A DNA stretch of 64,000 bases from Sinorhizobium sp. 8-89 (GTDB lineage: Bacteria; Pseudomonadota; Alphaproteobacteria; Rhizobiales; Rhizobiaceae). The translations under genes and the position numbers were made by a program. This document shows, piece after piece, positions 1 to 8,879 of this stretch (the stretch's first letter is position 1; each line of letters begins with the position of its first letter). The DNA is taken from the NCBI RefSeq assembly GCF_030124325.1, contig NZ_JASKLR010000001.1:354427-418426 (forward strand). The letters run 5' to 3'. Below the pieces are notes generated by a model. It ran no database searches. It saw nothing but the letters and a program-made list of their open reading frames with translations, and was not told where the DNA came from.

Positions 1-320
1 CCACGCGTGAGCAGAACCTCGGTGAAGCCGCCGGTCGAGGCGCCGATATCGATGCAGGTCTGCCCCAACGGGTCGAGGCCGAAATGGTCGAGGGCGGCGA
101 CGAGCTTCAGCGCCGCTCGGGAAACATAGGCCTGCGCCGGATCATCTATGGTAATCGCGACGCCTTCGACGAAGGTGGCGGCGGGCTTGGTGACGGTGCG
201 GCCATCGACCTTGACGGTACCGCGCTGGATGGCATCGCGCGCACGGGCGCGGCTGGCAACGAGGCCGCTGTTGAGCAGCAACTGGTCAAGGCGGAGGGAT
301 ATCTTGGCTTCATCGGACAT
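1..320 (-). CDS. tlyA: TlyA-family rRNA methyltransferase, N-terminal part (cut by window edge)
   Basis: Only the first 106 residues are visible because the gene runs off the left end. The protein starts MSDEAKISLRLDQLLL and opens with an S4 RNA-binding domain (about residues 8-70, ending in KVDGRTVTKPA). It then enters a Rossmann methyltransferase fold with the SAM-binding motif DIGASTGGFTEVLL. This order is that of the TlyA/hemolysin A family, 2'-O-ribose methyltransferases acting on rRNA. It is downstream of dxs on the same strand with a 57-bp gap, the usual rhizobial arrangement, so co-transcription is likely. The family name 'hemolysin' is historical. The catalytic C-terminal half cannot be checked here. 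Confidence 0.9.
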   Translation of the reverse strand, partial: MSDEAKISLRLDQLLLNSGLVASRARARDAIQRGTVKVDGRTVTKPAATFVEGVAITIDDPAQAYVSRAALKLVAALDHFGLDPLGQTCIDIGASTGGFTEVLLTR

Positions 321-377
321 GCTGTCTCATCGCGCCTTGGCGTCGTCTCTTCGTTGAGGCGTGTGACCGAGAAGGTC

Positions 378-2315
378 TCAGCCAGCCGCCCCGAGGTCGA
401 CCGCATGCTTCTGGCCGAGGGCCTTGAAGACGGTCGAGACGATGCCGGCCCGGTCGAGTCCGGCCGCGGCATACATAGCTTCGGGTTTCGCCTGTTCCAT
501 CCAGATATCCGGCATCACCATCGGCCGCACCTTGAGTCCGCCATCGAGCAGCCCGTCCAGGGCAAGGAACTGCAGCACGTGACTCGCAAAGCCGCCGATG
601 GCGCCCTCTTCGATGGTGATCAGCACTTCATGATGACGCGCAAGCTGGCGGATGAGATCGTAGTCGAGGGGCTTTGCGAAGCGGGCATCGGCAACTGTCG
701 TCGAGAGACCGGCAGCGTCCAAGTCCTCGGCCGCCACCAGACAGTCGGCAAGCCGCGTACCGAACGAAAGCAGGGCAATCTTCGATCCTTGCTTGACGAT
801 GCGGCCCTTGCCGATCTGCAGGATCTCGCCGCGTTCCGGGAGTTCGACGCCGACGCCTTCGCCGCGGGGGTAGCGGAAGGAAATCGGGCCTTCGTCATAG
901 GAGGCAGCGGTGCGCACCATATGTTTCAGTTCCGCCTCGTCGGCGGCCGCCATCACCACGAAGCCCGGAAGAGTGGCGAGGTAGGTCGTATCGAAGGAGC
1001 CGGCGTGCGTCGGTCCATCGGCGCCGACAAAGCCGGCGCGATCGATCGGGAAGCGGACGGGCAGTCCCTGGATTGCCACGTCATGGACGACCTGGTCGTA
1101 GGCGCGCTGAAGGAACGTGGAATAGAGCGCCGCGAAAGGCTTGTAGCCTTCCGCCGCAAGCCCCGCCGCGAAGGTCACGGCGTGCTGCTCGGCGATGCCC
1201 ACATCGAAGCAACGCGACGGGTGCACGGCCATGAACTTGTCGAGACCGGTGCCGGACGGCATCGCCGCGGTGATGGCGACGATCTTGTCGTCAAGGCTCG
1301 CTTCCTGGATAAGCGCTTCCGCAAACACGGAGGTGTAGGCCGGCGCATTCGGTTTCGCCTTCGCCTGCGCACCGGTAATCACGTCGAACTTGTTGACGCC
1401 GTGATATTTGTCGGCCGCAGCTTCTGCCGGCGGATAGCCCTTGCCCTTCTGCGTGACCACATGGATCAGCACCGGTCCCTTGGCATTATCCCGGACATTG
1501 CGCAGGACGGGCAGCAGATGGTCGAAGGAATGACCGTCGATCGGGCCGATATGGTAGAAACCCATCTCCTCGAAGAGAGTGCCTCCGGTTACATAGCCGC
1601 GAGCATGCTCGACGGCGCGGGTGAGCGCCCGGTCGACCGACTTGCCGAGATAGGCCGTCAGCTTCTTGCCGACCTCGCGGATGCCCATATAGGTGCGCCC
1701 CGAGGCAAGCCGCGCGAGATAGGCGCTCATGGCGCCGGTCGGTGGCGCGATCGACATGTCGTTGTCGTTGAGGATGACGATGAGGCGTGCATCCAGCGCG
1801 CCGGCATTGTTCAGCGCTTCGTAAGCCATGCCGGCGGAGAGCGCGCCGTCGCCGATCACGGCGATCACGTTGCGGCTCTTGCCGTCGAGATCGGCGGCGA
1901 CCGCCATGCCAAGCCCCGCGGAGATCGACGTCGAGGAATGCGCCGCGCCGAAGGGGTCGTACTCGCTTTCGGCGCGCCGCGTGAAGCCGGAAAGGCCGCC
2001 TTCCTGGCGTAGCGTGCGGATGCGGTCGCGCCGTCCAGTCAGGATCTTGTGCGGATAGCACTGATGGCCGACGTCGAAGATCAGCCGATCATGCGGCGTG
2101 TCGAAAATCTTGTGAATCGCGATCGTCAGTTCGACGACACCGAGGCCGGCGCCGAGATGGCCCCCGGTACGCGACACCGCATCGATCATTTCCGCGCGCA
2201 ATTCGCTTGCCAGTTGCGGCAGATCCTTCTCGTCGATCTTCTTGAGATCGTCGGGGAACTTAACCTGATCAAGCAAGGGCGTCGCCGGCATAGGATTGGT
2301 TGGCAGTTGTGTCAC
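378..2315 (-). CDS. dxs: 1-deoxy-D-xylulose-5-phosphate synthase
   Basis: Dxs condenses pyruvate with glyceraldehyde-3-phosphate using thiamine diphosphate, the first step of the MEP isoprenoid pathway. The protein has about 645 residues (E. coli Dxs has 620). It shows [15 protein letters not shown] near residue 80, the thiamine-diphosphate motif [20 protein letters not shown] near 155, and the transketolase motif [15 protein letters not shown] near 375. I chose the GTG at 2315 (reads [14 protein letters not shown]) because a GAGG lies about 9 bases upstream and the family N-terminus begins there; the frame stays open for 25 more codons. It lies between a pirin gene and tlyA, all on the minus strand. 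IspH, the last enzyme of the same pathway, is encoded at 34547. Confidence 0.96.
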   Translation of the reverse strand: MTQLPTNPMPATPLLDQVKFPDDLKKIDEKDLPQLASELRAEMIDAVSRTGGHLGAGLGVVELTIAIHKIFDTPHDRLIFDVGHQCYPHKILTGRRDRIRTLRQEGGLSGFTRRAESEYDPFGAAHSSTSISAGLGMAVAADLDGKSRNVIAVIGDGALSAGMAYEALNNAGALDARLIVILNDNDMSIAPPTGAMSAYLARLASGRTYMGIREVGKKLTAYLGKSVDRALTRAVEHARGYVTGGTLFEEMGFYHIGPIDGHSFDHLLPVLRNVRDNAKGPVLIHVVTQKGKGYPPAEAAADKYHGVNKFDVITGAQAKAKPNAPAYTSVFAEALIQEASLDDKIVAITAAMPSGTGLDKFMAVHPSRCFDVGIAEQHAVTFAAGLAAEGYKPFAALYSTFLQRAYDQVVHDVAIQGLPVRFPIDRAGFVGADGPTHAGSFDTTYLATLPGFVVMAAADEAELKHMVRTAASYDEGPISFRYPRGEGVGVELPERGEILQIGKGRIVKQGSKIALLSFGTRLADCLVAAEDLDAAGLSTTVADARFAKPLDYDLIRQLARHHEVLITIEEGAIGGFASHVLQFLALDGLLDGGLKVRPMVMPDIWMEQAKPEAMYAAAGLDRAGIVSTVFKALGQKHAVDLGAAG

Positions 2316-2448
2316 GCTGCATGCCTCATGCGCGCCGGAGGGGCGCGCGAATTGTTGATGGTGTTCTTCGGAACGGATCTTTAGACGCAATCGCCGTTGA
2401 ATGCAAAATTAGGCTTTCCTGCGACTTCAACCAAGAGCTTAACGAAAA

Positions 2449-3372
2449 TTAGCTTTCGGGCAAAGGTATGAACTCTTCCTCATCCCCCGGCACTATGTCG
2501 AACCGCCCGGTGCGCCATTCTTCCTTCGCCTTGTCGATCCGTTCCTTCGACGAGGAAACGAAATTCCACCAGATGTGGCGCGGCGAGCCGAGAGCAGCGC
2601 CGCCGAACAGCATGATATGACAGCCCGCGGGACCGGCGGTTACCGTGATTTCATCGCCGGGGCGGAAGACGAGCAGCTGGTTGTCGGCAAAGTGATCGCC
2701 GGCGATGATCGCTTCGCCGGAGAGGATGTAGAGCGCACGCTCTTCCCAATTGGCCGCGAAGGGGGCGCTTTTGCCCGCTTCGATCGCGAGATCCACATAG
2801 ATCGTGTCGGTGAAAGTGGAGACGGGTGACGCCGCGCCCTCGAAACGGCCGAGGACCACGCGTGCGCGTACGCCGCCGTCGGCAAGGTGCGGCAGCAAGC
2901 GTTCTTCGGTGTGCGTGAAGATCGGGTCGATTTCCTCCCTGTCGTCGGGGAGTGCCAGCCAGGTTTGCAGCCCGGACAGCGAACGTTCAAGGCCGCGCTG
3001 GTTCTCCGGGGAGCGTTCGGAATGCACGATGCCGCGGCCAGCGGTCATCAGGTTCACGTCTCCGGGGCGGATCACCATTTCGGTACCGAGGCTGTCGCGA
3101 TGCTTGATCTCGCCGTCGAAGAGGTAGGTCACGGTCGAAAGGCCGATATGCGGATGCGGGCGCACGTCGATTGCCTGACCGGCCCGAAGCAGTGCCGGCC
3201 CCATCCGGTCAAAGAAAATGAACGGACCCACGAGGCGGCGCCTTGCGGTCGGCAGCGCCCGACGAACCTGAAGACCTCCGATGTCGCTGGTGCGCGGAAT
3301 GATGAGATGCTCGATGGCGTCGCAGGCCGGCTTGTCGCCGGCGAGCGGATCTGGACCAGGAAAGAAGGACAT
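2449..3372 (-). CDS. pirin-family bicupin protein
   Basis: A 307-residue protein with the pirin N-terminal cupin: RPHPHIGLSTVTYLFDG carries two of the metal-binding histidines, and GRGIVHSE carries the third histidine and the glutamate. A C-terminal pirin domain follows (AGDHFADNQLLVFRPGDEITV). Bacterial pirins bind Fe(II) or similar metals; some have quercetinase activity and others affect metabolic enzymes, so the substrate is open. The start MSFFPGPDPL at 3372 is preceded by GGAG at a good distance, which is better than the longer frame that extends to 3417. It sits 58 bp upstream of the open frame leading into dxs, so it may be transcribed with it. Confidence 0.88.
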   Translation of the reverse strand: MSFFPGPDPLAGDKPACDAIEHLIIPRTSDIGGLQVRRALPTARRRLVGPFIFFDRMGPALLRAGQAIDVRPHPHIGLSTVTYLFDGEIKHRDSLGTEMVIRPGDVNLMTAGRGIVHSERSPENQRGLERSLSGLQTWLALPDDREEIDPIFTHTEERLLPHLADGGVRARVVLGRFEGAASPVSTFTDTIYVDLAIEAGKSAPFAANWEERALYILSGEAIIAGDHFADNQLLVFRPGDEITVTAGPAGCHIMLFGGAALGSPRHIWWNFVSSSKERIDKAKEEWRTGRFDIVPGDEEEFIPLPES

Positions 3373-3464
3373 GGCGATCACTCCGGTTGGTGGCGTACAG
3401 GTCGAGACTATCCTCAATGCTGCCGGTCCGGTAGCAACAATCGGGAGACGCAGCGTTTCGCGAT

Positions 3465-3499
3465 CCTGTGGCGTTTCTCACAGGTCGAAACGCCACAGG
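3465..3499. other. 13-bp perfect inverted repeat (stem-loop) between xseB and pirin
   Basis: CCTGTGGCGTTTC at 3465-3477 is exactly complementary to GAAACGCCACAGG at 3487-3499, with a 9-base loop. It lies between two minus-strand genes. No T-run follows it in either direction, so it is not a classical intrinsic terminator. It may stabilise or process the transcript. Confidence 0.6.
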
Positions 3500-3509
3500 A
3501 GCAGCTTAG

Positions 3510-3554
3510 CCCGCTTGCGAGGGAGAAGGTGGCCGGCTGGCCGGACGAGGGCAG
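3510..3554. repeat. degenerate copy of a rhizobial intergenic repeat
   Basis: The stretch beginning CCGCTTGCGAGGGAGAAGG and ending GACGAGGGCAGC resembles the second half of the larger repeat at 37104-37206 (CTTGCGGGGAGCAGGTGCC and onward). Both lie between genes. This is a by-eye similarity and the copy is diverged. Confidence 0.45.
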
Positions 3555-3579
3555 CAAACCGGCAACGTCTCGTTGTTCA

Positions 3580-3831
3580 CTATTCGGCGTCGAGCGGTTC
3601 CACGCCCTGCGGCTTGCCGGCGCGGTCGAGGCGGATTTTCTCGATGCGGTCCTCGGCGGCCTTCAAGAGCATCTCGCAATGCTTCTTCAGCGCCTCGCCG
3701 CGTTCATAGATCTCGATCGACTTGTCGAGCGCGACGTCGCCGCGTTCAAGCGCCGAGACGATACGCTCCAGCTCTTCGACGGCCTGCTCGAAGGAGAGGG
3801 TGGAAACGTCCTGTTGCGCGGTGGTGGTCAT
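3580..3831 (-). CDS. xseB: exodeoxyribonuclease VII small subunit
   Basis: An 83-residue acidic helical protein, [21 protein letters not shown] onward, with the XseB signature ([33 protein letters not shown]). XseB associates with XseA to form exonuclease VII, which degrades single-stranded DNA. The ATG at 3831 directly follows a TTG; an AGAGGG about 9 bases upstream fits the ATG. The upstream HDAC-like gene ends 3 bp before this start, so translation is probably coupled. XseA is not in this window. Confidence 0.93.
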   Translation of the reverse strand: MTTTAQQDVSTLSFEQAVEELERIVSALERGDVALDKSIEIYERGEALKKHCEMLLKAAEDRIEKIRLDRAGKPQGVEPLDAE

Positions 3832-3834
3832 CAA

Positions 3835-4764
3835 TTACCCTCTCATCAATCTCAGAGTATGCATACCCGCCGATTCGGCGAGCCCCTGCAGGTCATAGCC
3901 GCCCTCGAGCAGGCTGACGACACGGTTGCCGGCGCTTCTGCCGGCGATTTCCATGAGGCGACCGGTTGCCCAGTCGAAATCCTCCGCCACAAGGTTGATC
4001 TGAGCCAGCGGATCTCGGTGATGGGCATCGAAGCCGGCGGAAATCAGCACGAAGTCGGGACGGAAATCATCAAGTGCATTCAGTACCCGTGTCCGGAACG
4101 CGTCGCGGAAATGCTCGCTGCCGCTGTTCGGCGAGAGTGGGGCGTTGACGATGTTGTGCTTTATGCCCGTCTCGTCCTTCGCGCCGGTGCCGGGATAGAG
4201 CGGCATCTGATGGGTCGAGCAGAAGAGCACCGACGGGTCGTCCCAGAAAATGTCCTGCGTACCATTGCCGTGGTGGACGTCCCAATCGACGATCGCGATG
4301 CGCTCGGCCCCATGTGCCTTCTGCGCATGACGGGCGGCGATCGCGACCGTGTTGAAGAAGCAGAAACCCATCGCCTTGTTCTTCTCCGCGTGGTGTCCCG
4401 GCGGGCGCGCGGCGACGAAGGCGTTGTCCGCCTCGCCGGCGAAAACGGCATCGACCGCCGCGACGGCACCGCCAATAGCGGTCAGCGCCGCGACAAGGCT
4501 CTGCGGGCTCGCGTATGTGTCAGCCTCGAGCTGGTTTATGTCCTCCTCGGGAATCTCCCTGACGATCGACCTCAGGTGCTGTTCCGGATGGGCGAGCAGG
4601 ACGAGGTCCTCGCTGCCCTTGGACGCCTCGACCCGTTTAAGTTCGGCAAAATTCGGATGGTCGAGCGCAAGGTTCAGCGCCCTCAGCCGGTCCGGCCGCT
4701 CGGGATGCCCCTCGGGAACCTTGTGCTCCAGAAAGACCGGGTTTTCGTAGAGAAACGTGGTCAT
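3835..4764 (-). CDS. histone-deacetylase / acetoin-utilisation family deacetylase
   Basis: A 309-residue zinc deacylase of the arginase/deacetylase fold. Diagnostic motifs are ARPPGHHAEKNKAMGFCFFN (tandem histidines near residue 125), VDWDVHHGNGTQDIFW (zinc aspartate and histidine near 160), ISAGFDAHHRDPL (second zinc aspartate near 250) and LLEGGYDLQGL (near 288). Members deacetylate lysines or small acetylated amines, and the natural substrate is unknown. It is followed after 3 bp by xseB, a pairing commonly kept in alphaproteobacteria. All zinc ligands are present, so it should be active. Confidence 0.92.
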   Translation of the reverse strand: MTTFLYENPVFLEHKVPEGHPERPDRLRALNLALDHPNFAELKRVEASKGSEDLVLLAHPEQHLRSIVREIPEEDINQLEADTYASPQSLVAALTAIGGAVAAVDAVFAGEADNAFVAARPPGHHAEKNKAMGFCFFNTVAIAARHAQKAHGAERIAIVDWDVHHGNGTQDIFWDDPSVLFCSTHQMPLYPGTGAKDETGIKHNIVNAPLSPNSGSEHFRDAFRTRVLNALDDFRPDFVLISAGFDAHHRDPLAQINLVAEDFDWATGRLMEIAGRSAGNRVVSLLEGGYDLQGLAESAGMHTLRLMRG

Positions 4765-4826
4765 GCCGGAAAACTAGTGCGTGAACTGCCAGAGGTCCAT
4801 GGTGCAGATCGTGAAAGTGCCGATTT

Positions 4827-5795
4827 TCAACAACGCGGATCCAGCAGGATCTTGCCGGCGCGGAGCGGGTTCGCTTGGTACGCCAGCGCTTCGGCGAGAC
4901 GGCTCAGGGGATAGGTGGCGGCGATCGGGCTCGCAAATAACCCGTCGCGCAAACCCGCAAAGCTTCGCGCAAAGGCCGCTTCGAGTGCATCGCGGCCGAC
5001 CGAATGCACCCAGGTTCTAAGCCACAGGAAGGCGAAACGGACGTCGGGGCGGCCACTGATTGCCGATTGCGGCACCGGCACGCCGCCTAGAGCGCCGTAC
5101 TGCAGGAAGATCCCGCCGGATTGGACGGAACGCGTGATCAGTTCGCCCGCCAAGGTCCCGCCGACGGCATCGAGCACGGCGTCGAAAGCGAGCCGTGGCG
5201 GAAGGCTGTTGCCGTCTGCGACAACGATCCGGTGCACATCGCCGAGGCGGCTCACGCTCTTTTCGCTTCGGACGATGGCGGTTGTCGTCAGGTCTTCGAG
5301 AGCGAGCAGACGCAGCAGCATTCCGCCAATCGCGGAGCCCGCCGCGGTGACACCGACGCTGCGGCCCTTGAGAGAGCCGAAATGTTCCTGCAACTGCTCG
5401 ACGAGCCGCAATGCCGTAAGCGGGTTGACGTAGCTTGTGGCAGCCTGTGCGTCGTCGATGTCGTCCGGGACGGAAAAGCACCATTCGGCCGGGCGGACGA
5501 GAAACTGCTGCCACAGACCGCTTGCGCCGATGGGGATGACCCGATCTCCCGGTTGCAGACCTTGTGCGCCAGCCCCGACGCGGCTGATTACCCCGACGCC
5601 CTCGAAACCGGGAACGAAGGGCAGGACCGTGCGTGCGCTGTAGGCGCCGGTGACGGGGATCAGGTCCGAGGGGTTGATGGCCGAAAGCGACACGGCGATC
5701 TCGACTTCCCCGGTTCCCGGCGTGGCACGATCGACATCTACGAGCGCGATGACTTGTCCGGGATCGCCAAACTGTCTAACCAAGGAAGAACGCAT
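4827..5795 (-). CDS. zinc-independent MDR-family oxidoreductase (quinone/enoyl-thioester reductase type)
   Basis: A 322-residue medium-chain dehydrogenase/reductase. The GroES-like half shows SAINPSDLIPVTGAY and FEGVGVISRVGAGA. The Rossmann half has VGVTAAGSAIGGMLLRLLALE near residue 150. The structural-zinc cysteine cluster of alcohol dehydrogenases is absent, which places it with the quinone reductase or mitochondrial-type 2-enoyl thioester reductase branch. It is transcribed divergently from a hot-dog thioesterase, with only 14 bp between the two start codons. With the thiolase and ligase nearby this hints at acyl-thioester chemistry, but the substrate is not readable from sequence. Confidence 0.82.
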   Translation of the reverse strand: MRSSLVRQFGDPGQVIALVDVDRATPGTGEVEIAVSLSAINPSDLIPVTGAYSARTVLPFVPGFEGVGVISRVGAGAQGLQPGDRVIPIGASGLWQQFLVRPAEWCFSVPDDIDDAQAATSYVNPLTALRLVEQLQEHFGSLKGRSVGVTAAGSAIGGMLLRLLALEDLTTTAIVRSEKSVSRLGDVHRIVVADGNSLPPRLAFDAVLDAVGGTLAGELITRSVQSGGIFLQYGALGGVPVPQSAISGRPDVRFAFLWLRTWVHSVGRDALEAAFARSFAGLRDGLFASPIAATYPLSRLAEALAYQANPLRAGKILLDPRC

Positions 5796-5809
5796 CGTGA
5801 GGGCCTCGC

Positions 5810-6211
5810 ATGGACGGCACGCAACGGGAAAATGTTACGGAAATCCGCATTCCGTTTCGCGATATAGACATGCACGGCCATATGCACAATGCGGCCTATT
5901 ACGCGCATGCCGAGGCCGCCTTGTCCGGCCTCTGGCGCCATCGGCCGACCGTCAGGAACGAGCCCGCCTATCTCGTGCGCCGATCGGCCTGCCTCTTTCA
6001 TCGTGGCCTGCGCTATGACGAACCCGCCCGTTTCATCGTCAACGTCTCGAAGATCGGCGGCAGTTCAGTGAGTTTTGCGGTACGTGTCGAGGCTGGCGGC
6101 CAGCTCGTCGCCGAGGTCGAGATCGTCTGGGTGGCGGTTGATCCCGCTCGCCATGCGCCTGTGCCCCTGCCTGCCGCCACACGCGAATGGCTGACCGGCT
6201 ATCTCGTCTGA
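5810..6211 (+). CDS. hot-dog fold acyl-CoA thioesterase (4HBT family)
   Basis: A 133-residue single hot-dog domain. IRIPFRDIDMHGHMHNAAYYAHAEAAL contains the aspartate-to-asparagine catalytic region of 4-hydroxybenzoyl-CoA-type thioesterases, and YDEPARFIVNVSKIGGSSVSFAVRV is the central strand pair. Members hydrolyse acyl-CoA or aryl-CoA. Its start is 14 bp from that of the divergent oxidoreductase, so their promoters must overlap each other or the coding ends. Its last 13 bases overlap the 3' end of the convergent thiolase gene, which is unusually tight. Confidence 0.88.
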   Translation: MDGTQRENVTEIRIPFRDIDMHGHMHNAAYYAHAEAALSGLWRHRPTVRNEPAYLVRRSACLFHRGLRYDEPARFIVNVSKIGGSSVSFAVRVEAGGQLVAEVEIVWVAVDPARHAPVPLPAATREWLTGYLV

Positions 6212-7398
6212 TCCAGCCGAAGGCTACGGAAGTGAGCAACGACGCCCATGCCGCCGCCGATCCCCATCATTGCCAGGCCCTCGGCTTCGGAGGGGGCCGC
6301 AAGCATCTGCGAAAACAGCCGGACGATGAGGATTGCCCCCGACGCGCCGTAGGGATGTCCGAGCGCAATCGCGCCGCCGTCGCGATTGACGCGGGCCGGC
6401 GCGATATCGAGCTGGTCGAGACTGCCCAGAACCTGTGAGGCGAAAGCCTCGTTGAATTCGATGAACTCGATGTCGTCGAGGTCGAGCGCCGGGTTGCGCG
6501 CACGAAGCTTCGCCATCGCCGGGACGGGTCCGAGCCCGAGCAGGCCAGGATGCACGCCCGCCGCCGTCGCGTCGACGAATTCCAGGGCAAATGGAACCCC
6601 AAGCCGGCGTGCCTCGGCGAGGTTCGTCAGCAGTACCATGGCAGCTCCGTCATTGATCGGGCAGGCATTGCCGGCGGTCACGGTGCCGTCTTTGACGAAA
6701 ACCGGCTTCAGCCGGGCAAGCGTCTCGGCGGCTGCGTTTGCCCGGGGGCATTCATCGCTGGAGACGAGACCCGTCGGCGTTGACACCGGCACGATCTCGC
6801 GCTGGAACCTGCCGGCCGCCGCGGCCGCGACGGCGCGTCGGTGGCTTTCCAGCGCGAACCGGTCCTGCCTTTCGCGGGAGATGCCGCAGGCGGTGGCGAC
6901 ATTCTCGGCAGCGACGCCCATATCCGGGTCGCCGATGGAATCGGGCGCCATCCGCGCGCGCTTCACTGGCTGCAGCTCCTCGTCGGGTACAAGCGGCGGG
7001 CGAAGGCGGATATGGGCGCGGCTGGCGCTTTCGCTGCCGCCGGCAAGATAGAACCGTCCTGCGCCGGCCTGAATTTGCCGCGCTGCGAGTGTAACGGCTT
7101 CCAGCCCCGAGCCGCATTGCCGGTCGACCGTCACGCCCGGAATGGCGACGGGCAGGCCGGCTTCGAGCGCGGCAAGTCGCGCGAGGTTGCCGGCGCTGTT
7201 GGCGGCATTGCCAATGAGCACGTCGTCTATTTCATCGCCGTCGATGCCCATGTCCGTGATGATCCGGGCAATCAGCGGCGCGGCAAGCGTGGCCGGCTCA
7301 ATTTTGCCCAGACTGCCGTTCACGCGGCCGATCGGCGTCCGCAGGGCGGCGATGATGACGGGTATGCGTGCCGGATCAGACGAGGCGTTCAAGGGCAC
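6199..7398 (-). CDS. thiolase (acetyl-CoA acetyltransferase family)
   Basis: A protein of about 399 residues with the thiolase hallmarks: VTVDRQCGSGLEAVTLAARQI (nucleophilic cysteine near 85), GGSESASRAH, NEAFASQVLGSL, and the C-terminal NRDGGAIALGHPYGASGAILIVRL with the catalytic histidine. The usual second catalytic cysteine of the CxG motif is not obvious: the C-terminal GIGGGMGVVAHF has glycine where CIGGGMG is normal, so condensation or thiolysis may be altered. I chose the GTG at 7398, with GGAGG 6 bases upstream. It overlaps the ligase gene by 23 bp, so the two are translationally coupled at the end of the bioMNY operon. Confidence 0.88.
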   Translation of the reverse strand: MPLNASSDPARIPVIIAALRTPIGRVNGSLGKIEPATLAAPLIARIITDMGIDGDEIDDVLIGNAANSAGNLARLAALEAGLPVAIPGVTVDRQCGSGLEAVTLAARQIQAGAGRFYLAGGSESASRAHIRLRPPLVPDEELQPVKRARMAPDSIGDPDMGVAAENVATACGISRERQDRFALESHRRAVAAAAAGRFQREIVPVSTPTGLVSSDECPRANAAAETLARLKPVFVKDGTVTAGNACPINDGAAMVLLTNLAEARRLGVPFALEFVDATAAGVHPGLLGLGPVPAMAKLRARNPALDLDDIEFIEFNEAFASQVLGSLDQLDIAPARVNRDGGAIALGHPYGASGAILIVRLFSQMLAAPSEAEGLAMMGIGGGMGVVAHFRSLRLDQTR

Positions 7399-8875
7399 CG
7401 TTCCCCTCCGCGATCCATTGCCGGAGCTCCTTGGTGGCAATCTTGCCGGAGGCCGTCATCGGCATGTCACGGCAGAGCCAGATCTTGCGCGGATGCTTGT
7501 AGCGCGGCAGGGCGGCATCAAGATGGCGCTGCAGCGCCCTATGGTCGAATGCATCTCCGCGCGGCTGGACGACCGCCGCGAGCTCGGCGCCGAGGTCGGG
7601 GTGATCGAGACCCAGGACCGAGACGGCGCGGACTTCGCCGGCAGCCATGATCGCGGCCTCGACCTCGGACGGATAAATGTTGTTACCACCGGAAAGCACC
7701 ATGCCGCCGGCGCGGCCGATGAGGTGCAGCGTGCCGTCGGGATCAAGGAAGCCGAGATCGCCGACCGTTGCGAGATTGCCGTTCCGGGAAAAGCCCACGC
7801 CGTCGCCGCCAGCAATATAGCCATCGGAGATGAGCGCGCTTTCGACGAAGATCGTACCGATCTCTCCCGCGGGAAGATCGTTTCCCGTCTCATCAAGGAT
7901 CGCGAGACGAACGCCGGGGAACGCCTTGCCGACCGCAGTCGGGGCGAGACTGTCTGACGCATCGGCGACGCTGATGAAGCCCAGTTCGGAAGCGCCGTAA
8001 TATTCGATCATCCGTGACTCGGGAAAGGCAAGGCTCGCCGCCTTCCGGTCCGCAGGCGTGAGCTTGGCTCCGGCAACGGTGATCGCTTCGACGGAGGGCA
8101 GTGTGGTGCCCTCTGCCTGTTCGCAGAGCCGTCGCAGCATTGTCGGCACCAGCACGAGCCGCTTGACCTTCCCGGCTGAGATGGTCGCCATTGCGTGCCG
8201 TGGGTCGAAATGCCGGGCACCGACGAATTCCGCGCCTGCCTTCAGAGTTTCCGCAAGCGCGTAAAGCGTCAGTCCATGCGCGAGCGGACCGGGCGCATAG
8301 GTCGTCGTCTCCGCTCCGACGTCAAAAAAGTATCGCCCTGTTTCGAGGCTGAGACGCCAGGAGCGGCGATCGCGGATGATCGCCTTCGGCTCTCCCGTGG
8401 TGCCGGACGTGAAAACGATGAGGAAAGGTTCGCCGTCTTTGCCAACAGGAATGGGGCGGAAGCCCTCGGTCGCAGTCTCGAAGAGCGCGGTTTCGCCAGT
8501 CGCCGGCCGTTCGAGCCGCAGCGCATCGCCCTCCGTATGAATGACGATATCGGGCCGCAATTGCTCTACCATTCGCCGGCGCGTGGCCGTTGGCAGATGC
8601 GGATCGATGAGCGCGGCGCAATTGCCGCCTGCGGTCGCGGCGACGAAGGCGGCGGGAAAGAGCGGGTGGTTGCCGCTTTGAATTGCGATCAGTCGCGCCC
8701 GATCTGACAGAATACTTCCACCCGCCCTGGCGGGCACCCATTGTTCAATCAAGCCGAGAATGCTGCTTGCGTCGGCGGCAAGTTGTCCGAAAGTAAAAAT
8801 CCGGCCTTCGATGCGGAAGGCGGGATCGTGCGGGCGGCTCACCGCATGACGCATGATTGCTTCGGCGAGCGGCAT
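7376..8875 (-). CDS. AMP-forming acyl-CoA synthetase
   Basis: A 499-residue ANL-superfamily enzyme. The phosphate-binding loop IVFTSGTTGEPKAI is near residue 155, the substrate/adenine motif MIEYYGASELGFIS near 290, VGDLGFLDPDGTLHLIGRAGGMVLSGGNNIYPSEVE near 375, and the catalytic lysine in MTASGKIATKEL near 480. Such enzymes activate a carboxylic acid to acyl-AMP and then acyl-CoA. It starts 4 bp after bioY and overlaps the thiolase, so it belongs to the biotin-transporter operon. A dicarboxylic or fatty acid related to biotin synthesis (for example pimelate) is a plausible but unproven substrate. Confidence 0.9.
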   Translation of the reverse strand: MPLAEAIMRHAVSRPHDPAFRIEGRIFTFGQLAADASSILGLIEQWVPARAGGSILSDRARLIAIQSGNHPLFPAAFVAATAGGNCAALIDPHLPTATRRRMVEQLRPDIVIHTEGDALRLERPATGETALFETATEGFRPIPVGKDGEPFLIVFTSGTTGEPKAIIRDRRSWRLSLETGRYFFDVGAETTTYAPGPLAHGLTLYALAETLKAGAEFVGARHFDPRHAMATISAGKVKRLVLVPTMLRRLCEQAEGTTLPSVEAITVAGAKLTPADRKAASLAFPESRMIEYYGASELGFISVADASDSLAPTAVGKAFPGVRLAILDETGNDLPAGEIGTIFVESALISDGYIAGGDGVGFSRNGNLATVGDLGFLDPDGTLHLIGRAGGMVLSGGNNIYPSEVEAAIMAAGEVRAVSVLGLDHPDLGAELAAVVQPRGDAFDHRALQRHLDAALPRYKHPRKIWLCRDMPMTASGKIATKELRQWIAEGNGALERLV

Positions 8876-8879
8876 CGCT

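Noticed and set aside
84-2012. Long plus-strand open frame opposite tlyA and dxs
   Set aside because: It is antisense to strongly conserved dxs. Its translation is Arg/Gly/Asp-rich without any recognised domain, as expected of a GC-rich shadow frame.
2887-4914. 675-residue plus-strand frame opposite pirin, xseB and the deacetylase gene
   Set aside because: Fully antisense to three recognisable genes; no domain and no ribosome site.
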